Shown here: in pieces, positions 1-10,774 of the stretch
Layout: the number at the start of each line of letters is the position of its first letter
Position numbering within the stretch: the first letter of the stretch is position 1
Origin: Plotosus lineatus
Lineage: Eukaryota; Chordata; Actinopteri; Siluriformes; Plotosidae
DNA length: 64,000 nt
Assembly: GCA_024760905.1 (NCBI GenBank)
Contig: CM045734.1
Coordinates: 36,836,064-36,900,063 of the forward strand
Reading direction: 5' to 3'
Translations under genes and position numbers: made by a program
Notes under the pieces: generated by a model
The model's input: the letters and a program-made list of their open reading frames with translations, nothing else
Databases searched by the model: none
What the model was told of the DNA's origin: nothing

Positions 1-27
1 TGTGTGTGTGTGTGTGTGTGTGTGTGT
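1..27. repeat. (TG)n microsatellite, cut by the window start
   Basis: Pure dinucleotide tract; the full length is unknown because it begins before the window. Confidence 0.95.
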
Positions 28-149
28 TTATAGGAGATGCTTCTTGAGTCAGTTGACGTCTGTGCTTTTTTGGGGTCAGAGGTCAGCACTGTTGTCCTGA
101 GAGGCTGATATTTTTGAATAGAAGATTGAGACTATAGTGTCAGGTGTGA

Positions 150-150
150 C

Positions 151-184
<34 letters not shown>

Positions 185-200
185 GGACAGACTGACAGAC
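150..200. repeat. (ACAG)n microsatellite
   Basis: Tetranucleotide run with AAAC, GACGG and CTG interruptions at its 3' side. Confidence 0.9.
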
Positions 201-295
201 TAAGTTTGTCAACAGATTGGCAAGCTTTTGTTCATCAACATACAGTATAATAAACCCTTCCTCATCGCAATTTTGTCAGTTATTTTTTTATACAT

Positions 296-296
<1 letters not shown>

Positions 297-362
<66 letters not shown>
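297..362. repeat. (CA)33 microsatellite
   Basis: Uninterrupted dinucleotide run. Confidence 0.95.
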
Positions 363-364
<2 letters not shown>

Positions 365-502
365 AATATGAGAGCTGTACATGCATGAAGGGAAGCATCA
401 GATTTTAATGAACATAGGCTAATGAGAACATTTTAAATTAGTCAGTCGTGATTACAGACAGTATCCATTTCAAACACAAACATTAACATGCAAGAATAAA
501 AA

Positions 503-540
503 GTGTGTGTGTGTGTGTGTGTCTGTGTGTGTGTGTGTGG
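503..540. repeat. (GT)n microsatellite
   Basis: One C interruption, followed by a G run. Confidence 0.9.
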
Positions 541-1060
541 GGGGTGAGATTGGATGTGTTTTTCAGATTTAACAATCAACACTGTTATAAAGCTGCTTTA
601 CACAGATCCCAACGTAGAGTTTTATACATTACTGAAGAGCAAACCAGTGTCAATGACAAGAAATGGAGATTTTGAAAAGATATGATGAGGAAACCTTTCT
701 GAGACTCGAACTCGAAAACAACAAGCTTCCTGGATGTATTCAAGACTAAGATACAATCCTGAGGTGATCAAAAGGATAGCAATCCTCATCGCCCAGAGCG
801 CCATCACTGGCTAGTTTAGAACCTTTGGGTTCTTGGCTAGTGTGAACATGTGAATTGGATTTAAGACAGTGAATCTATGTTAAAAAAATCACAAACGTGT
901 AGAAAGGTGCTTAATAAGCGATCATCCAATTGTGCCACATGATAATGAGTAATTGGCAATAGTACTAACTATCTGTGACAAAACATTCGCTCATCATTAC
1001 AGACAAAACAAAAAACACGAAACAGTTACAAACTACTGCTGTTTTCGTGGTTCAGTAATA

Positions 1061-1531
1061 CAGGGGTCCATCGCTACTTCGTGCTTCAATTCATACAGCT
1101 TCAGTGCATTGTGTGTGTTTTTTTTTTAAATATTCATCAAATTAAAAAATAAGGAAATTAAGGAAGAATAGGAGAAAAGTTAAAGAAAATGCTGCAAAAC
1201 ATGGCCAATTATGAAAAAAAAACCCTGAACAAGCAAAAACAAACAAAAAAACAACTCAAAACCCCCCAACAAAACTTACATTTTTATATGAGGTGCACAT
1301 CTGTGCGCGTGCATCAGTAGGTGTGTGTATTTATATTTTATTTATGTCTTATGCATTATTTTTTGAATGTTTCATTGTTATTATAAGCATTTAATATGTA
1401 TTTATTGATATCATATACACATATATATGTCCGTATACATCAGTCAGAGGGGGTTGATCCTACTTCGTGGAAAATGGTGGTTGTGGGGGGGGTCTCGGTC
1501 CCAATTAACCACGGAAAGTGAGAGATCCATG
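1061..1531 (+). mobile_element. Pogo-like MITE, CAGGGATCCC family, copy 1
   Basis: Starts CAGGGGTCCATCGCTACTTC after TA and ends AAAGTGAGAGATCCATG before TA. The body shows the family order: A-rich block with AATATTCATCAAATT, GGTGCACATCTGTG, TTTATATTTTATTTA, then GATCCTACTTCG and CCCAATTAACCACGG. It is non-coding, with slightly diverged ends. Confidence 0.85.
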
Positions 1532-2024
1532 TATGTGCAAAACATGAACGGTGTCTGTAAATAAACCGAACCTAAAGTTATTAGAGGGAACAGCCTAGTC
1601 CACACAAACAGAGCCATTTCCATGCATTTTCACCTTTCACACACAAGCTCAGTCTTTTGTCAATGAAAACTGACCTTTTCCAAAAGTCGTTTCAGAATAA
1701 AGATGTTCAGGAACTCTTTTCACTGTTGATTTGTCGACATGAAAAAACCGAGACTGTCATCATTGCCATTGTCCCCTTAATTTGACATCAGAATGAGTAT
1801 GCTGTTATCTCTGTTGTTTACATAAGACGACAACATACTTGTGTATTTCATGTAGATTAGCCTTTTAAAGAATTTTTTAAAAGAACAAACAACGACCCCT
1901 TCCAACCTTTAAAAAACTCATGTACATGTGGACAAGGCCTAATTTTATTATACCATTAAAATACAATGATTAAGTATTTACTACATGGGAACAGTGCAAA
2001 CTGATTGATGTGGTATCCTGAATA

Positions 2025-2084
2025 ACTAACACCTGGCCCAAACAACACACAAACACAAACGTGGCCACAGAGTACGCCCAGAGT

Positions 2085-2090
<6 letters not shown>
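2025..2090 (+). repeat. 65-bp microsatellite-linked repeat, copy 1
   Basis: ACTAACACCTGGCCCAAACA ... GGCCACAGAGTACGCCCAGA ends in GTGTACACAC, directly starting a (CA)n tract. It is near-identical to 9931-9996, with about three differences. Confidence 0.8.

Positions 2091-2145
<55 letters not shown>
2087..2145. repeat. (CA)n microsatellite
   Basis: Lies between the 65-bp repeat and an inverted MITE end, whose first bases (CAGGG) emerge from the tract. Confidence 0.9.
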
Positions 2146-2147
<2 letters not shown>

Positions 2148-2505
2148 GATCCCTCACTTTCCACAGTTAATTGGGACCGAGACCCCACCCCCACACACAC
2201 CAAATTCCGCGAAGTAGGATAAATGCTTATAATAACAATTAAACATTAAAAAATAATGAATCAGATGTAAATAAAATATAAATACACGCGTATACAGATG
2301 CGCATGCGCAGATGCACCCTTCATAAAAATGTAACTAGTTTGATGGGAGGTTTTGGGTTGTTTTTTTGTTTTTGTTTGTTTGGAGTTTTTTGCATAATTT
2401 TCCTTGTTTTTGTGCCAACATTTTCATTAACTTTTCCCCCTATTCTTCCTTAATTTCCTTATTTTTTAATTCAATGAATATTTAAAAAACCCTGCGATAC
2501 ACTGA
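2144..2505 (-). mobile_element. Pogo-like MITE, copy 2 (inverted, 5' end lost)
   Basis: Opens with CAGGGATCCCTCACTTTCC directly at the end of a (CA)n tract, and runs in reverse orientation to about 2505. There the family's own 5' terminus is missing and a second copy begins almost at once at 2519 in the opposite orientation. The pair forms a large imperfect inverted repeat. Confidence 0.8.
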
Positions 2506-2518
2506 CGCTCGGTATATA

Positions 2519-2577
2519 CAGGGATCCCTCGCTACTTTGCACTTCAATTCATGTGGCTTCAGTACACGTTTAAAAAA

Positions 2578-2653
<76 letters not shown>

Positions 2654-3086
2654 TCAAATTAAAAATAAGGAAATTAAGGAAGAATAGAGGAAAAAGTTAA
2701 GGAAAATGCCACAAAAACAAGGAAAATTATGCAAAAAAAAAACCCTAAACCAACACAAAACAAAAAACAACCAAAATCTCCCATCAAAACTACTTAAATT
2801 GTTGCATCTGTGTGTGTGCGCGCATCTGTGCGCATATGTATGTGTGTCGTCTTCTGCCATCTGTATGTGTATTTATATTTTATTTACATCTTATGTTATT
2901 TTTTAATGTTTAATTGTTATTATAAGCATTTATAGCATTGAATACATATTTATTGATATTATATACACATATATATGTATGTATACGTCAGTGGTGGTGG
3001 TGTTGGGGTGTAATCCTACTTCGCAGATTCCGATGGTTGCATGCGGATCTCGGTCCCAATTAACCATGGAAAGTAAGCGATCCCTG
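2519..3086 (+). mobile_element. Pogo-like MITE, copy 3
   Basis: Starts CAGGGATCCCTCGCTACTTTG after TA, and ends GTAAGCGATCCCTG before TA. It is longer than other copies because an A run at 2571-2595 followed by (AT)n to 2650 has expanded inside it. Confidence 0.85.
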
Positions 3087-4164
3087 TATATATGTATATA
3101 TATATAGTTCCAGCTAAAACCTTTTGATTGGTTGGGTGGTGTTCCAGGAGTGCTTACATTTAATGTAACTAAAATGAGTTACCACATAAAATTCAGAAGA
3201 CTTCCGAATTCACTACTGTTAGTCACTGCAGTCGTGTTCATGACATCATGAGCGCCCATGGAAATTCAGGAATGCTTTTACGGAATATTTTCAAATTCTT
3301 TCAATGTGAACACGTATCCAGTTGAGGATAAAAAGAATCAAAATATGACAATATCACCGAAAGCATCTCTAATATGACTGTACACAACAATGGGAGCGAG
3401 ATATCCAGCTAGCCATAATGCCATAGAGTGAACGCAGCCTCCAGCACCATCAGCAAAGCAAAAATAAACAGGACATTGGGCCATATTGTGTCCAAAATGT
3501 CACATACTTGAGATTAATTGTTTATACTGTACAATAGCAATATCACACTCCCATTTGTGCTGTTATCCTGAATATCAGTCCAGCTGAGATTCCTTATGTC
3601 TTATCACAGCCGTTCCGATATTCAGTATCACTGCACTCCTACTCATGTGATATTGCTTTAGCGTGTGTTGGTCATTGCAATCTGGAGTGAGCAGGCTGCG
3701 GAAATGACCACGCCTAGCTTAGCATGGACAGTCCCAATGTGATAACACACAAGAGAGTACTGAGCAAACAACTGGGTCTGAAATTAGTGCATGCGCTCTA
3801 TCTATTATATTTAGATTGACACTGACACCATTTACTCACTCACAATGAGGATGTTAACAAACAGTAAAGTCGCACAAATTAATGATCTGTAATTGGATTG
3901 GATGACGCCACACGAGCTCATTAATTACTCTTAAAATGTTTTCACCTTGTCTGCTGCACTCTTCCTCATCTCCTTCCTTTTCTCATCCTCTTGCTTGTTT
4001 TTTTCCTCCAAAATGTAGTGCCTTAGGATAAGGATGTACTGGATTGTTTACAGCAGCAGAGCTTTCCCAACGAAGCTTAACGTGAATGCATTTTTAATCA
4101 TTTTTCTCCTGCACAATCTTCTTAACCACTTGGTCAGTTCTGACTTTCCCGGAACTGAGGCTGT

Positions 4165-4169
4165 GCGTG

Positions 4170-4260
<91 letters not shown>
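4165..4260. repeat. (TG)n microsatellite, downstream of the fam172a 120-bp exon
   Basis: About 96 bp with a few C or T interruptions. In the pre-mRNA it is an (AC)n tract about 80 nt after the donor of the 120-bp exon. Confidence 0.95.
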
Positions 4261-4267
<7 letters not shown>

Positions 4268-4342
4268 AACATTCTTTAACAAAAAAACAAAACAAAAAAA
4301 AAAACCCAAAAAACAAAAAAACCCCACAACAGAAATACTCAC

Positions 4343-4462
4343 CAGCTCCACGAAAGACAGCCCTCCATAGCTGTGAGCAACCACAAAGATGTTTTTGGCA
4401 TATGATCTGGAAATGAAATGGTCCCACACATAAAGTGTGTGTTCCTCAGATGAACCATTTTC
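4343..4462 (-). CDS. fam172a: fam172a (arb2a) internal exon, 40 codons: nucleophile-elbow exon
   Basis: Seen: the minus strand reads [34 protein letters not shown] and LSFVEL. The acceptor is TGTGTTTACAG|GAA and the donor is CTG|GTGAGT. Length is 120 bp with phase 0 at both ends, and it follows directly in frame on the 204-bp exon (IR|ENGSS), as in human FAM172A. The AHSYGG motif has the shape of an alpha/beta-hydrolase nucleophile elbow (small-x-S-x-G), with the serine at the turn after strand NIFVVA. Known: Arb2-type domains share this fold; whether the vertebrate protein is a working hydrolase is not settled by this sequence. The 3' splice site is odd: the tract just upstream is GU-rich rather than C/U-rich, so it may be weak. 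Complementary (GU)n and (AC)n tracts lie on either side. Skipping would be in frame and remove the elbow. The next coding exon (expected to continue with a strand and helix after VEL) is not found below 4343. Confidence 0.95.
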
Positions 4463-4508
4463 CTGTAAACACACATATACACACAACAACTGTAAGAGAT
4501 AACCTCTG

Positions 4509-4510
<2 letters not shown>

Positions 4511-4581
<71 letters not shown>

Positions 4582-4609
4582 AGCAAGAGAGAAAGAGAAA
4601 GAGAGAGAC

Positions 4610-4704
<95 letters not shown>
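4511..4704. repeat. (CA)n then (GA)n compound microsatellite, upstream of the fam172a 120-bp exon
   Basis: (CA) to 4576 and (GA) from 4587 to 4704. In the pre-mRNA this is (CU)n followed by (GU)n, the latter ending about 48 nt before the acceptor. Confidence 0.95.
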
Positions 4705-4707
<3 letters not shown>

Positions 4708-5291
4708 TCCCGGGTTCAATGAGCCTTGCATATTGCAAATGCCCCAAATGTAAAAACCAATAGCTCCTGTGACGGCAGGTTTAAATCTTAATTTGTACTC
4801 AGCTACACAATCAATGTGGCCTCGATACAAGCAGTAAGCACATAAATGGCCAACACTGGGGGACGGTCGCACACTTGTGTGGACAGAAGACGCGTAATTA
4901 ACACAAGCCCGAGGTGAAGCTCTGCCCAAATGAGAAAAGAGAGATCGAGATAGAGAAAAAGGAACGGATGCATCTAGAAAGAGAGGATGGATATCGATCC
5001 GTGTGTTTGGAGAAGCCATAGATTTGTATAATTGAGAATTGAGGCCAAGTTTCATTCCCATCGAGCTGTGCTCTTAAATTAAGACTAATTATAAAATAGT
5101 TAAAGAAATAGTTTCTCTACTCAGAAAATGATTAAAACCATGTTTACTGGAAGTGAACATAAACACAAAGGAATTAAATCTAATACACTCAAAACTACTT
5201 GATCAGCTCTGGACTTTAACTGTCATTGCACATGGTAAAAAAAAATAAATAAAAAAGTAAATTAAAAAGATATATAATATATATACACATA

Positions 5292-5884
5292 CAGTGGTAT
5301 CTCATCTTACGATAGACCCAGCAAACGAAAAATCCAGGTTACGAAAAACATTTTCTAACATTTTTTGTTTCTGTATAGAAAACAAGTTCTCCTTACGAAA
5401 CGTGCCAAAAGTGCCATTCAAACATTCAAACAATGCACGAGTTTCTTTCCACTGACTATCTTCCAACATCTCGCCACGCTGGCCTCCCATTGGCAAGGAG
5501 GGATGACACAGCTCCCGTCCATTGGCTATTTCCCAACATCCCGCCCTGCTGGCCTCCCACTGGGGCTAGGAGAGATGACGCAGCTCCCTTGAGCAGCAGC
5601 TTGTTTCATGAGTTTTTCGAGTGTGCTCATTGCAACTTTATTTTTTGGCTCAGGCTTTTAACCTTGCATAAACATTTGTAAGATTATAACTCTGCTAAGA
5701 AGATATGGTCAACACAAAGTAAGTAATAAAAAAGGTATGCTTTTATCATTTTTAAAGGATAGTATTGGGGGCCTTGGAACGAATTACGCGTTTTACATGT
5801 AAAATGCGGTTCTATTTACGAAAAGTCCAGGTTACGAAAAAGGCACTGGAAGAGATTAAGGTGAGATAAGGTAAGGTGAGGTAC

Positions 5885-5888
<4 letters not shown>
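5292..5888 (+). mobile_element. Pogo/Tigger-like element, CAGTGGTACCTC family (about 597 bp)
   Basis: Starts CAGTGGTATCTCATCTTACG after TA, and ends GGTGAGGTACCACT where it runs into an (AT)n tract that has overgrown the last base and target site. Inside are two diverged tandem copies of a GGCCTCCCAYTGGC-type segment (about 5460-5580), and ATGGTCAACAC at 5706. Non-coding. Confidence 0.8.

Positions 5889-5965
<77 letters not shown>
5889..5965. repeat. (AT)n microsatellite
   Basis: Grows from the TA target site at the right end of the DNA element at 5292. Confidence 0.9.
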
Positions 5966-5970
<5 letters not shown>

Positions 5971-6567
5971 GTCAATCAGGGGAACTGCTACTTTTGGTTC
6001 ATGTGCCATTTGGTTTGACTTCATATTGCATAATAAATAAATAAATAAACAATCCACACAACAATACTACAATCCCCAGAGCTCGGAGAACACAGTACAG
6101 CACTAAACAAACAATTAGATAATTATGGAAGTAACTAGTTTACAGTTTATATCCAGAATTTCTTTTCCATTTGTGAGCCAAGTATCCAAGAGAGTCTTAT
6201 TTCTACAGAACTACAGCTTGCTATGTTGGCTGGGTTTCGTAGCTCACATCCACCAACAAACAAAACAAAAAAAAATTAAAATGCCACATCTGGTTCACAG
6301 CTGTGTTACAGAACAGTTAATAACTTCAGTTTGATACAACAGACTTCAAGTTAAATAAATTCAGAAAGGACTCTGAGGTTCATACTTAAGTTCCTATTAA
6401 AAGAACTAGAACTTTTGGACTATACAGAACACAGATATAAGAGAGAAATTATTATAATCGCACTACACTGTATTATCTTGGGTTCGGTTTTTTCAGCTGA
6501 TTCAGTGTCTTCAGGATGTTTTTTCTTGTCATTATCTCGCCTTATCAGGGATGCATTGAAAACTTAT

Positions 6568-6825
6568 AATGTGTGGGGTTTGCATGTTCTCCTTATGCTT
6601 GTGTGGGTTTCCTCCGGGTACTCTGGTTTCCTCTCACAGTCTAAAAGATGTATATATTCTGCTATCTGGCTGTTCTATAATATCCTGAGGTGTGTGTGAA
6701 TGTTTATATATGTTTGGTTTAGCCATATGATGGATTTGGCAAGCCGTTCAGGAAGCACCCCACCTCTGCCAGAGTTGAGCTTAAATCCAGCCTCCCTGTG
6801 ACCCTAGAACTATTAAGAGGACTCG
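6568..6825 (+). mobile_element. L2-like LINE/SINE 3' fragment, decayed
   Basis: GTGTGGGGTTTGCATGTTC, GTGGGTTTCCTCCGGGTACT and GGTTTCCTCTCACAGTCTAA are the hallmark blocks. Further on a weak CAGCCTCCCTGTGACCCTAG tail remains. No coding frame. Confidence 0.65.
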
Positions 6826-7114
6826 CAAATAAACGACTGTTTTGTAATTATTCTGATGTTAAAAAGCTTGCTCACATCGAATCAGGCAGTGAGTCACATT
6901 TTGGGTTATACTAGTATAAGTTACACATATTTCCATATCATTGACTCACTAAGCTCAAATTTCCCACCAAAATCATTCATGCTGTTCACCTGGTTGCTGG
7001 GATATGGACAATTTTGTGCAAGGAATTTAGGAGATTTCAAGATGGATCATTTTGAGAGAAATGGGTTTGAAAGTGAAGAACCAAATCTCTATACTAAAAT
7101 AACACCATGAACAC

Positions 7115-7480
7115 AGCCAGCCGTGGCCATGAGCCCATGGGGGCTAAGTGGCTGCGCTCTTACAGGAGGGCGGAACATCATATACTCACTTCTCTGTCAC
7201 GCACAGTGATCGCCAACCAATCATGGGCATCTGTGAGTTCATTCTTTTGAGGGGCGGACGGCACTTTCCCTCGGAGTGTGTTAGATTGCCACCAAATATG
7301 CATGGTGCTGCAGTTCGAAAAGAGGCGGGTGGCTAGAATAGCAGGTCACAGAGGGTGCGTGTGCATGCTTCCGCCCCTCCCTGATTGGTGGTGGTTGTGT
7401 GACAGGGAAGGCAATATCTGATGGGTGGGGATTGGGTATGACTAAAATTTGGGAGAAAATGGGGAATAATCCCAAAACAT
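7115..7480 (+). mobile_element. Probable SINE-like interspersed repeat
   Basis: GC-richer than its flanks, with GGGGGCTAAGTGGCTGCGCT at the start and ATTGGGTATGACTAAAATTTGGGAGAAAATGG at the end followed by an (AAAT)n tail (7484-7509). This A-rich, microsatellite-like ending is typical of a retroposed sequence. Only one copy is present here, so the family call rests on recollection of similar fish repeats. Confidence 0.45.
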
Positions 7481-7556
7481 ACATAAATAAATAAATAAAT
7501 AAATAAATGAAATTATTAAAATACTTAAAAAAAAATCAAACTAACTAATATTTAGG

Positions 7557-7740
7557 GCAGTGGTGGCTTAATGGTTAATGCGTTAATACCATGGGCAGTT
7601 ATAATGTAGACATAAGATATAATATATGTAGTGAGATATAATGCAACAGGTTCTGGGTTGACCCCCAGAAGGCTAAATATCGTCCAGTGTGGAGTTGTTC
7701 TTGCTATGGGAGATTGAGGGCTGCCTCAATATTTTTCCAG
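7557..7740 (+). mobile_element. Possible degenerate tRNA-headed SINE
   Basis: GGGCAGTGGTGGCTTAATGG at the start resembles an A-box region, and CAGGTTCTGGGTTGACCCCC resembles a B-box, but they are about 100 bp apart because of an intervening AT-rich insertion. The body is weakly conserved. Confidence 0.35.
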
Positions 7741-7902
7741 TACTAAAAATTGATGTTTTTAACAGAAACCCAGAAATTCATCAAGTCACAAACCAGGTAT
7801 GTATTTTCTTGAATAGACAGAGATATATTACAGTGAGAAATAATTAAAAAATGAATCCACATGCCTAAAAAAGCACAATGACCTTTAAGTGTAGGGTTAA
7901 GT

Positions 7903-7903
<1 letters not shown>

Positions 7904-7971
<68 letters not shown>
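7904..7971. repeat. (CA)n microsatellite
   Basis: Pure tract of about 34 units. Confidence 0.95.
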
Positions 7972-7975
<4 letters not shown>

Positions 7976-8970
7976 TTTCCTCCCTGTCTACAACTTTCTT
8001 GATTGTCTGCATCGTTTCGCACACTCTTGCATCAGCATTCAATTAGAGATCAAACTCAATAACTGAATTAAAATCGAGGCAGCTGACAAGAGCTAAAATA
8101 TTTCTTGACAAACGGCTTGTTTATGAAAGTTAATAAATATGAAAGGGATCTGGAATACTGTGATGCAACCATATTGCATTTTGGACCGCCCAACTGAGGA
8201 TGATGATGGTGCGAACACAACTATACACACACTCGGTTTGATTATAAATAAATGAAAATATTAATCGGACAACCCAACTCCTTGGGTTAAATTTCATGGT
8301 CAGGACTTTTCAATGCCACTTTAAATTTAATGTCAGATTAAACACACAGCGATGAAATAACACGTACAAAAAAAAAAAAAAAAGAGCGGATGAGCAAGAA
8401 GTTTATTCTATAAAGTTTATTTTATAATGAATAAAACTACAGCAACATAACTGACTGTTACACCCAGAACAAATGACATCACTGAATTTCATCACAATGA
8501 TATCTCTATGCTGTGACCTTTATTATCCTGTGTTCACAACTAAATGTCAAATCAAGAAACAGACGCTAAAAATAAAATCCTCATCATCATCATCATCATC
8601 ATCACCATACGCCACATTAACAATGACTTTAAAACTAGTATTTTTTACTAAATAAAATTGAAATTAAGATTTCTACTGCAGCGCTGTTAGTCTGATTGGT
8701 CAGAATGTGTTGAATAATTTGCCTTATCCTAACAGTCACTCTGATGGCAGCTCTGCCTTGTAGACAGATCATAAACCTACAGCATATTAATACACTGACT
8801 TTAATGTTATCGTTTCTATAGTAACCGTTAATTTACAGTGACACGTAAGGCATATAATGAAAAAATTTGAAGATGAATCATAATAAAGACAAAATAACAA
8901 TCCTAACTTTATTTCAGTTGAACTTTATTTGGATATTGGAGTTGAAGTTTTTTGGGGTACAGTAGAGAGG

Positions 8971-9349
8971 GGGCAGAGGTGGCCTGGTTGGGGCAGTGGT
9001 GGCCTGGTGGTAAATGGTGCTGGATCATTGATCCTAAGGTTTGGGGTTCGAGCCCAACTGTCCACAAGGTTGTCACCCCCCCCACCCCCAATGCAGCTAA
9101 CTGGGTTATCAAAGGCCGGCCATGTCTCTCACTGTCTATGATGACTATGATGAGAGGTTCATGTAAAAGAACCATTGCTGACTTTAGTCAAGAGTAGCTG
9201 CACAGCCAGCAGCGTGTTTCTGTCCCTTGCTAAAGGGTTGTGACAGGAAGGGCATCCAATGTAAAAACCTCTGCCAAATCAAACATGCGAATCACATGAT
9301 TCGCTGTGGCGACCCTTGAAAAAGGGAAAAAAATCCCAAAAGGAGAAGA
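8971..9349 (+). mobile_element. tRNA-derived SINE, same head but a different (GACAGGAAGGGC) tail (379 bp)
   Basis: The head is partly doubled (GGGGCAGAGGTGGCCTGG then GGGGCAGTGGTGGCCTGG). The body matches the copies at 12673 and 13803 as far as GCGTGTTTCTGTC, then it switches to TGACAGGAAGGGCATCC ... CGCTGTGGCGACCC ... AGGAGAAGAAG, a different common fish LINE/SINE tail. Perfect 10-bp target duplication AGTAGAGAGG (8961-8970 and 9350-9359). Confidence 0.85.
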
Positions 9350-9754
9350 AGTAGAGAGGAAATAAAGATAGAAACAAATTGTAGTTGTTGAACAATCGCT
9401 GTGGGATACTTTCATCTTGAAATTCACTACTCTTCAGTTTGGGCTTGACCCTCCCCTCCCAGTTCACACTAATCTAAACAGCAGGCCGCCAAAAGTTTTA
9501 CTCCTTACTGAATCCTTAATGCATTAAAAGGCTTCCATTTCCAACAAATCAAACTTTGAAAAGACTGAATGTGATCCAGATACTGTGATTTAAGATGCTT
9601 TTGTGATTTAAAAGAAAAACCCCAAAGAAAAATGCACATACATATTTATTCTTATAGATGTCAAAACAGCATAAATATCACAATAAACAAATTCAGCACA
9701 GTGTGTCAGTTCTCCAGAGGTGCGTTTTAGCTTTAATCACTGTGCTATTCCATG

Positions 9755-9801
9755 TGTGTGTGTGTGTGTGTGTGCATGTTTGTGTAAAAGACAGCGAGAG
9801 A

Positions 9802-9855
<54 letters not shown>
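9755..9855. repeat. (TG)n and (GA)n microsatellites
   Basis: Short (TG)10 at 9755, then (GA)n from 9799 to 9855 with AAG interruptions. Confidence 0.9.
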
Positions 9856-9858
<3 letters not shown>

Positions 9859-9930
9859 AGAGCTCAGCTCCTCTGCGACATACTGGCAAAAGCAGGTAAC
9901 GTCCCCCTACCTTATCACCCAAGCACAGAG

Positions 9931-9991
9931 ACTAACACCTGGCCCAAACAACATACAAACACAAAAGTGGCCACAGAGTACGCCCAGAGTG

Positions 9992-9996
<5 letters not shown>
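9931..9996 (+). repeat. 65-bp microsatellite-linked repeat, copy 2
   Basis: Same unit as 2025-2090, again ending in GTGTATACAC and running straight into a (CA)n tract (9994-10043). The shared junction suggests that the satellite moved with the unit. Confidence 0.8.
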
Positions 9997-10028
<32 letters not shown>

Positions 10029-10043
10029 ACACACACACACACA
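9994..10043. repeat. (CA)n microsatellite
   Basis: One T interruption; follows the second 65-bp repeat. Confidence 0.9.
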
Positions 10044-10199
10044 ATATACACCACATGATTGACTACCTGCTCTGATAGGGTCCGCACTTATCTCAACCGA
10101 ATTTGCATATTGTGTAATTATTTCCCAGGGTTAATTAGCTCGGCAAAGCAGGCTGCCCTCAGAGACAGCATCCCGGTGACAGATTCTTGCGTTTCTCTT

Positions 10200-10203
<4 letters not shown>

Positions 10204-10238
<35 letters not shown>
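10204..10238. repeat. (CT)n microsatellite
   Basis: Pure tract. Confidence 0.9.
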
Positions 10239-10240
<2 letters not shown>

Positions 10241-10774
10241 CTTAAACATGTGCCAGTCTGGTCACACTTCCTGCTGTTCCTCACACAGACCATCATCAAA
10301 AGTCTAAAGGTGTGTGTCCACGTGTGTGGGTGTATGGAATATACTCAGGGTCCACACATGCACGTAGATTGTCATTAAAGAAAGCGCAGAGCTTTGAAGC
10401 ACCTCTGGAGCCGAGCTTAAACCAGAGAGATGAGCTCTTAATGGAGGTACTGAGCTTTTACGGCACATCCTCAGAGCTCTTTGGCCTTTCCCTGTGATCA
10501 CTGCTCATACTGTGTGATGCTCAAACCTTGGCTCATTTTTTACTTTTTTTTTTCACTGACAACTGTCACACTCACTTGCATCAAGGCACACTATAGGACT
10601 ATATATGTCAGTTCTACTGAGAGAAAAAAAAAAAAACGCTGTTTGCACGCTGAAAACCTGGGATATTTTACCTGCATCCGCTTGCTGGTACTGTATTTTA
10701 TTGTACAGTGTGCATGTGTGCATTCATCTGCTGTGAATAGACAGTTATGCAAGATGGGGGGGACTCAAACTACC

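Larger units (their letters stand above)
1..4342 (-). other. fam172a: fam172a intron (partial, downstream of the 120-bp exon)
   Basis: The donor GTGAGTATTT at 4333-4342 opens this intron, and its acceptor lies beyond the start of the window. It holds (TG)n, (CA)n and (ACAG)n satellites, three copies of the CAGGGATCCC MITE between 1061 and 3086, and unique sequence at 560-1050, 1535-2020 and 3090-4160. Nothing translating to the expected next FAM172A segment was recognised on the minus strand. Confidence 0.85.

Noticed and set aside
4094..4747. 217-codon minus-strand open frame
   Set aside because: Only 4343-4462 is real coding sequence (fam172a exon). The rest is read-through of (GA)n, (CA)n and (TG)n tracts, giving SLSLSL and HTHTHT runs on either side of clear splice sites.
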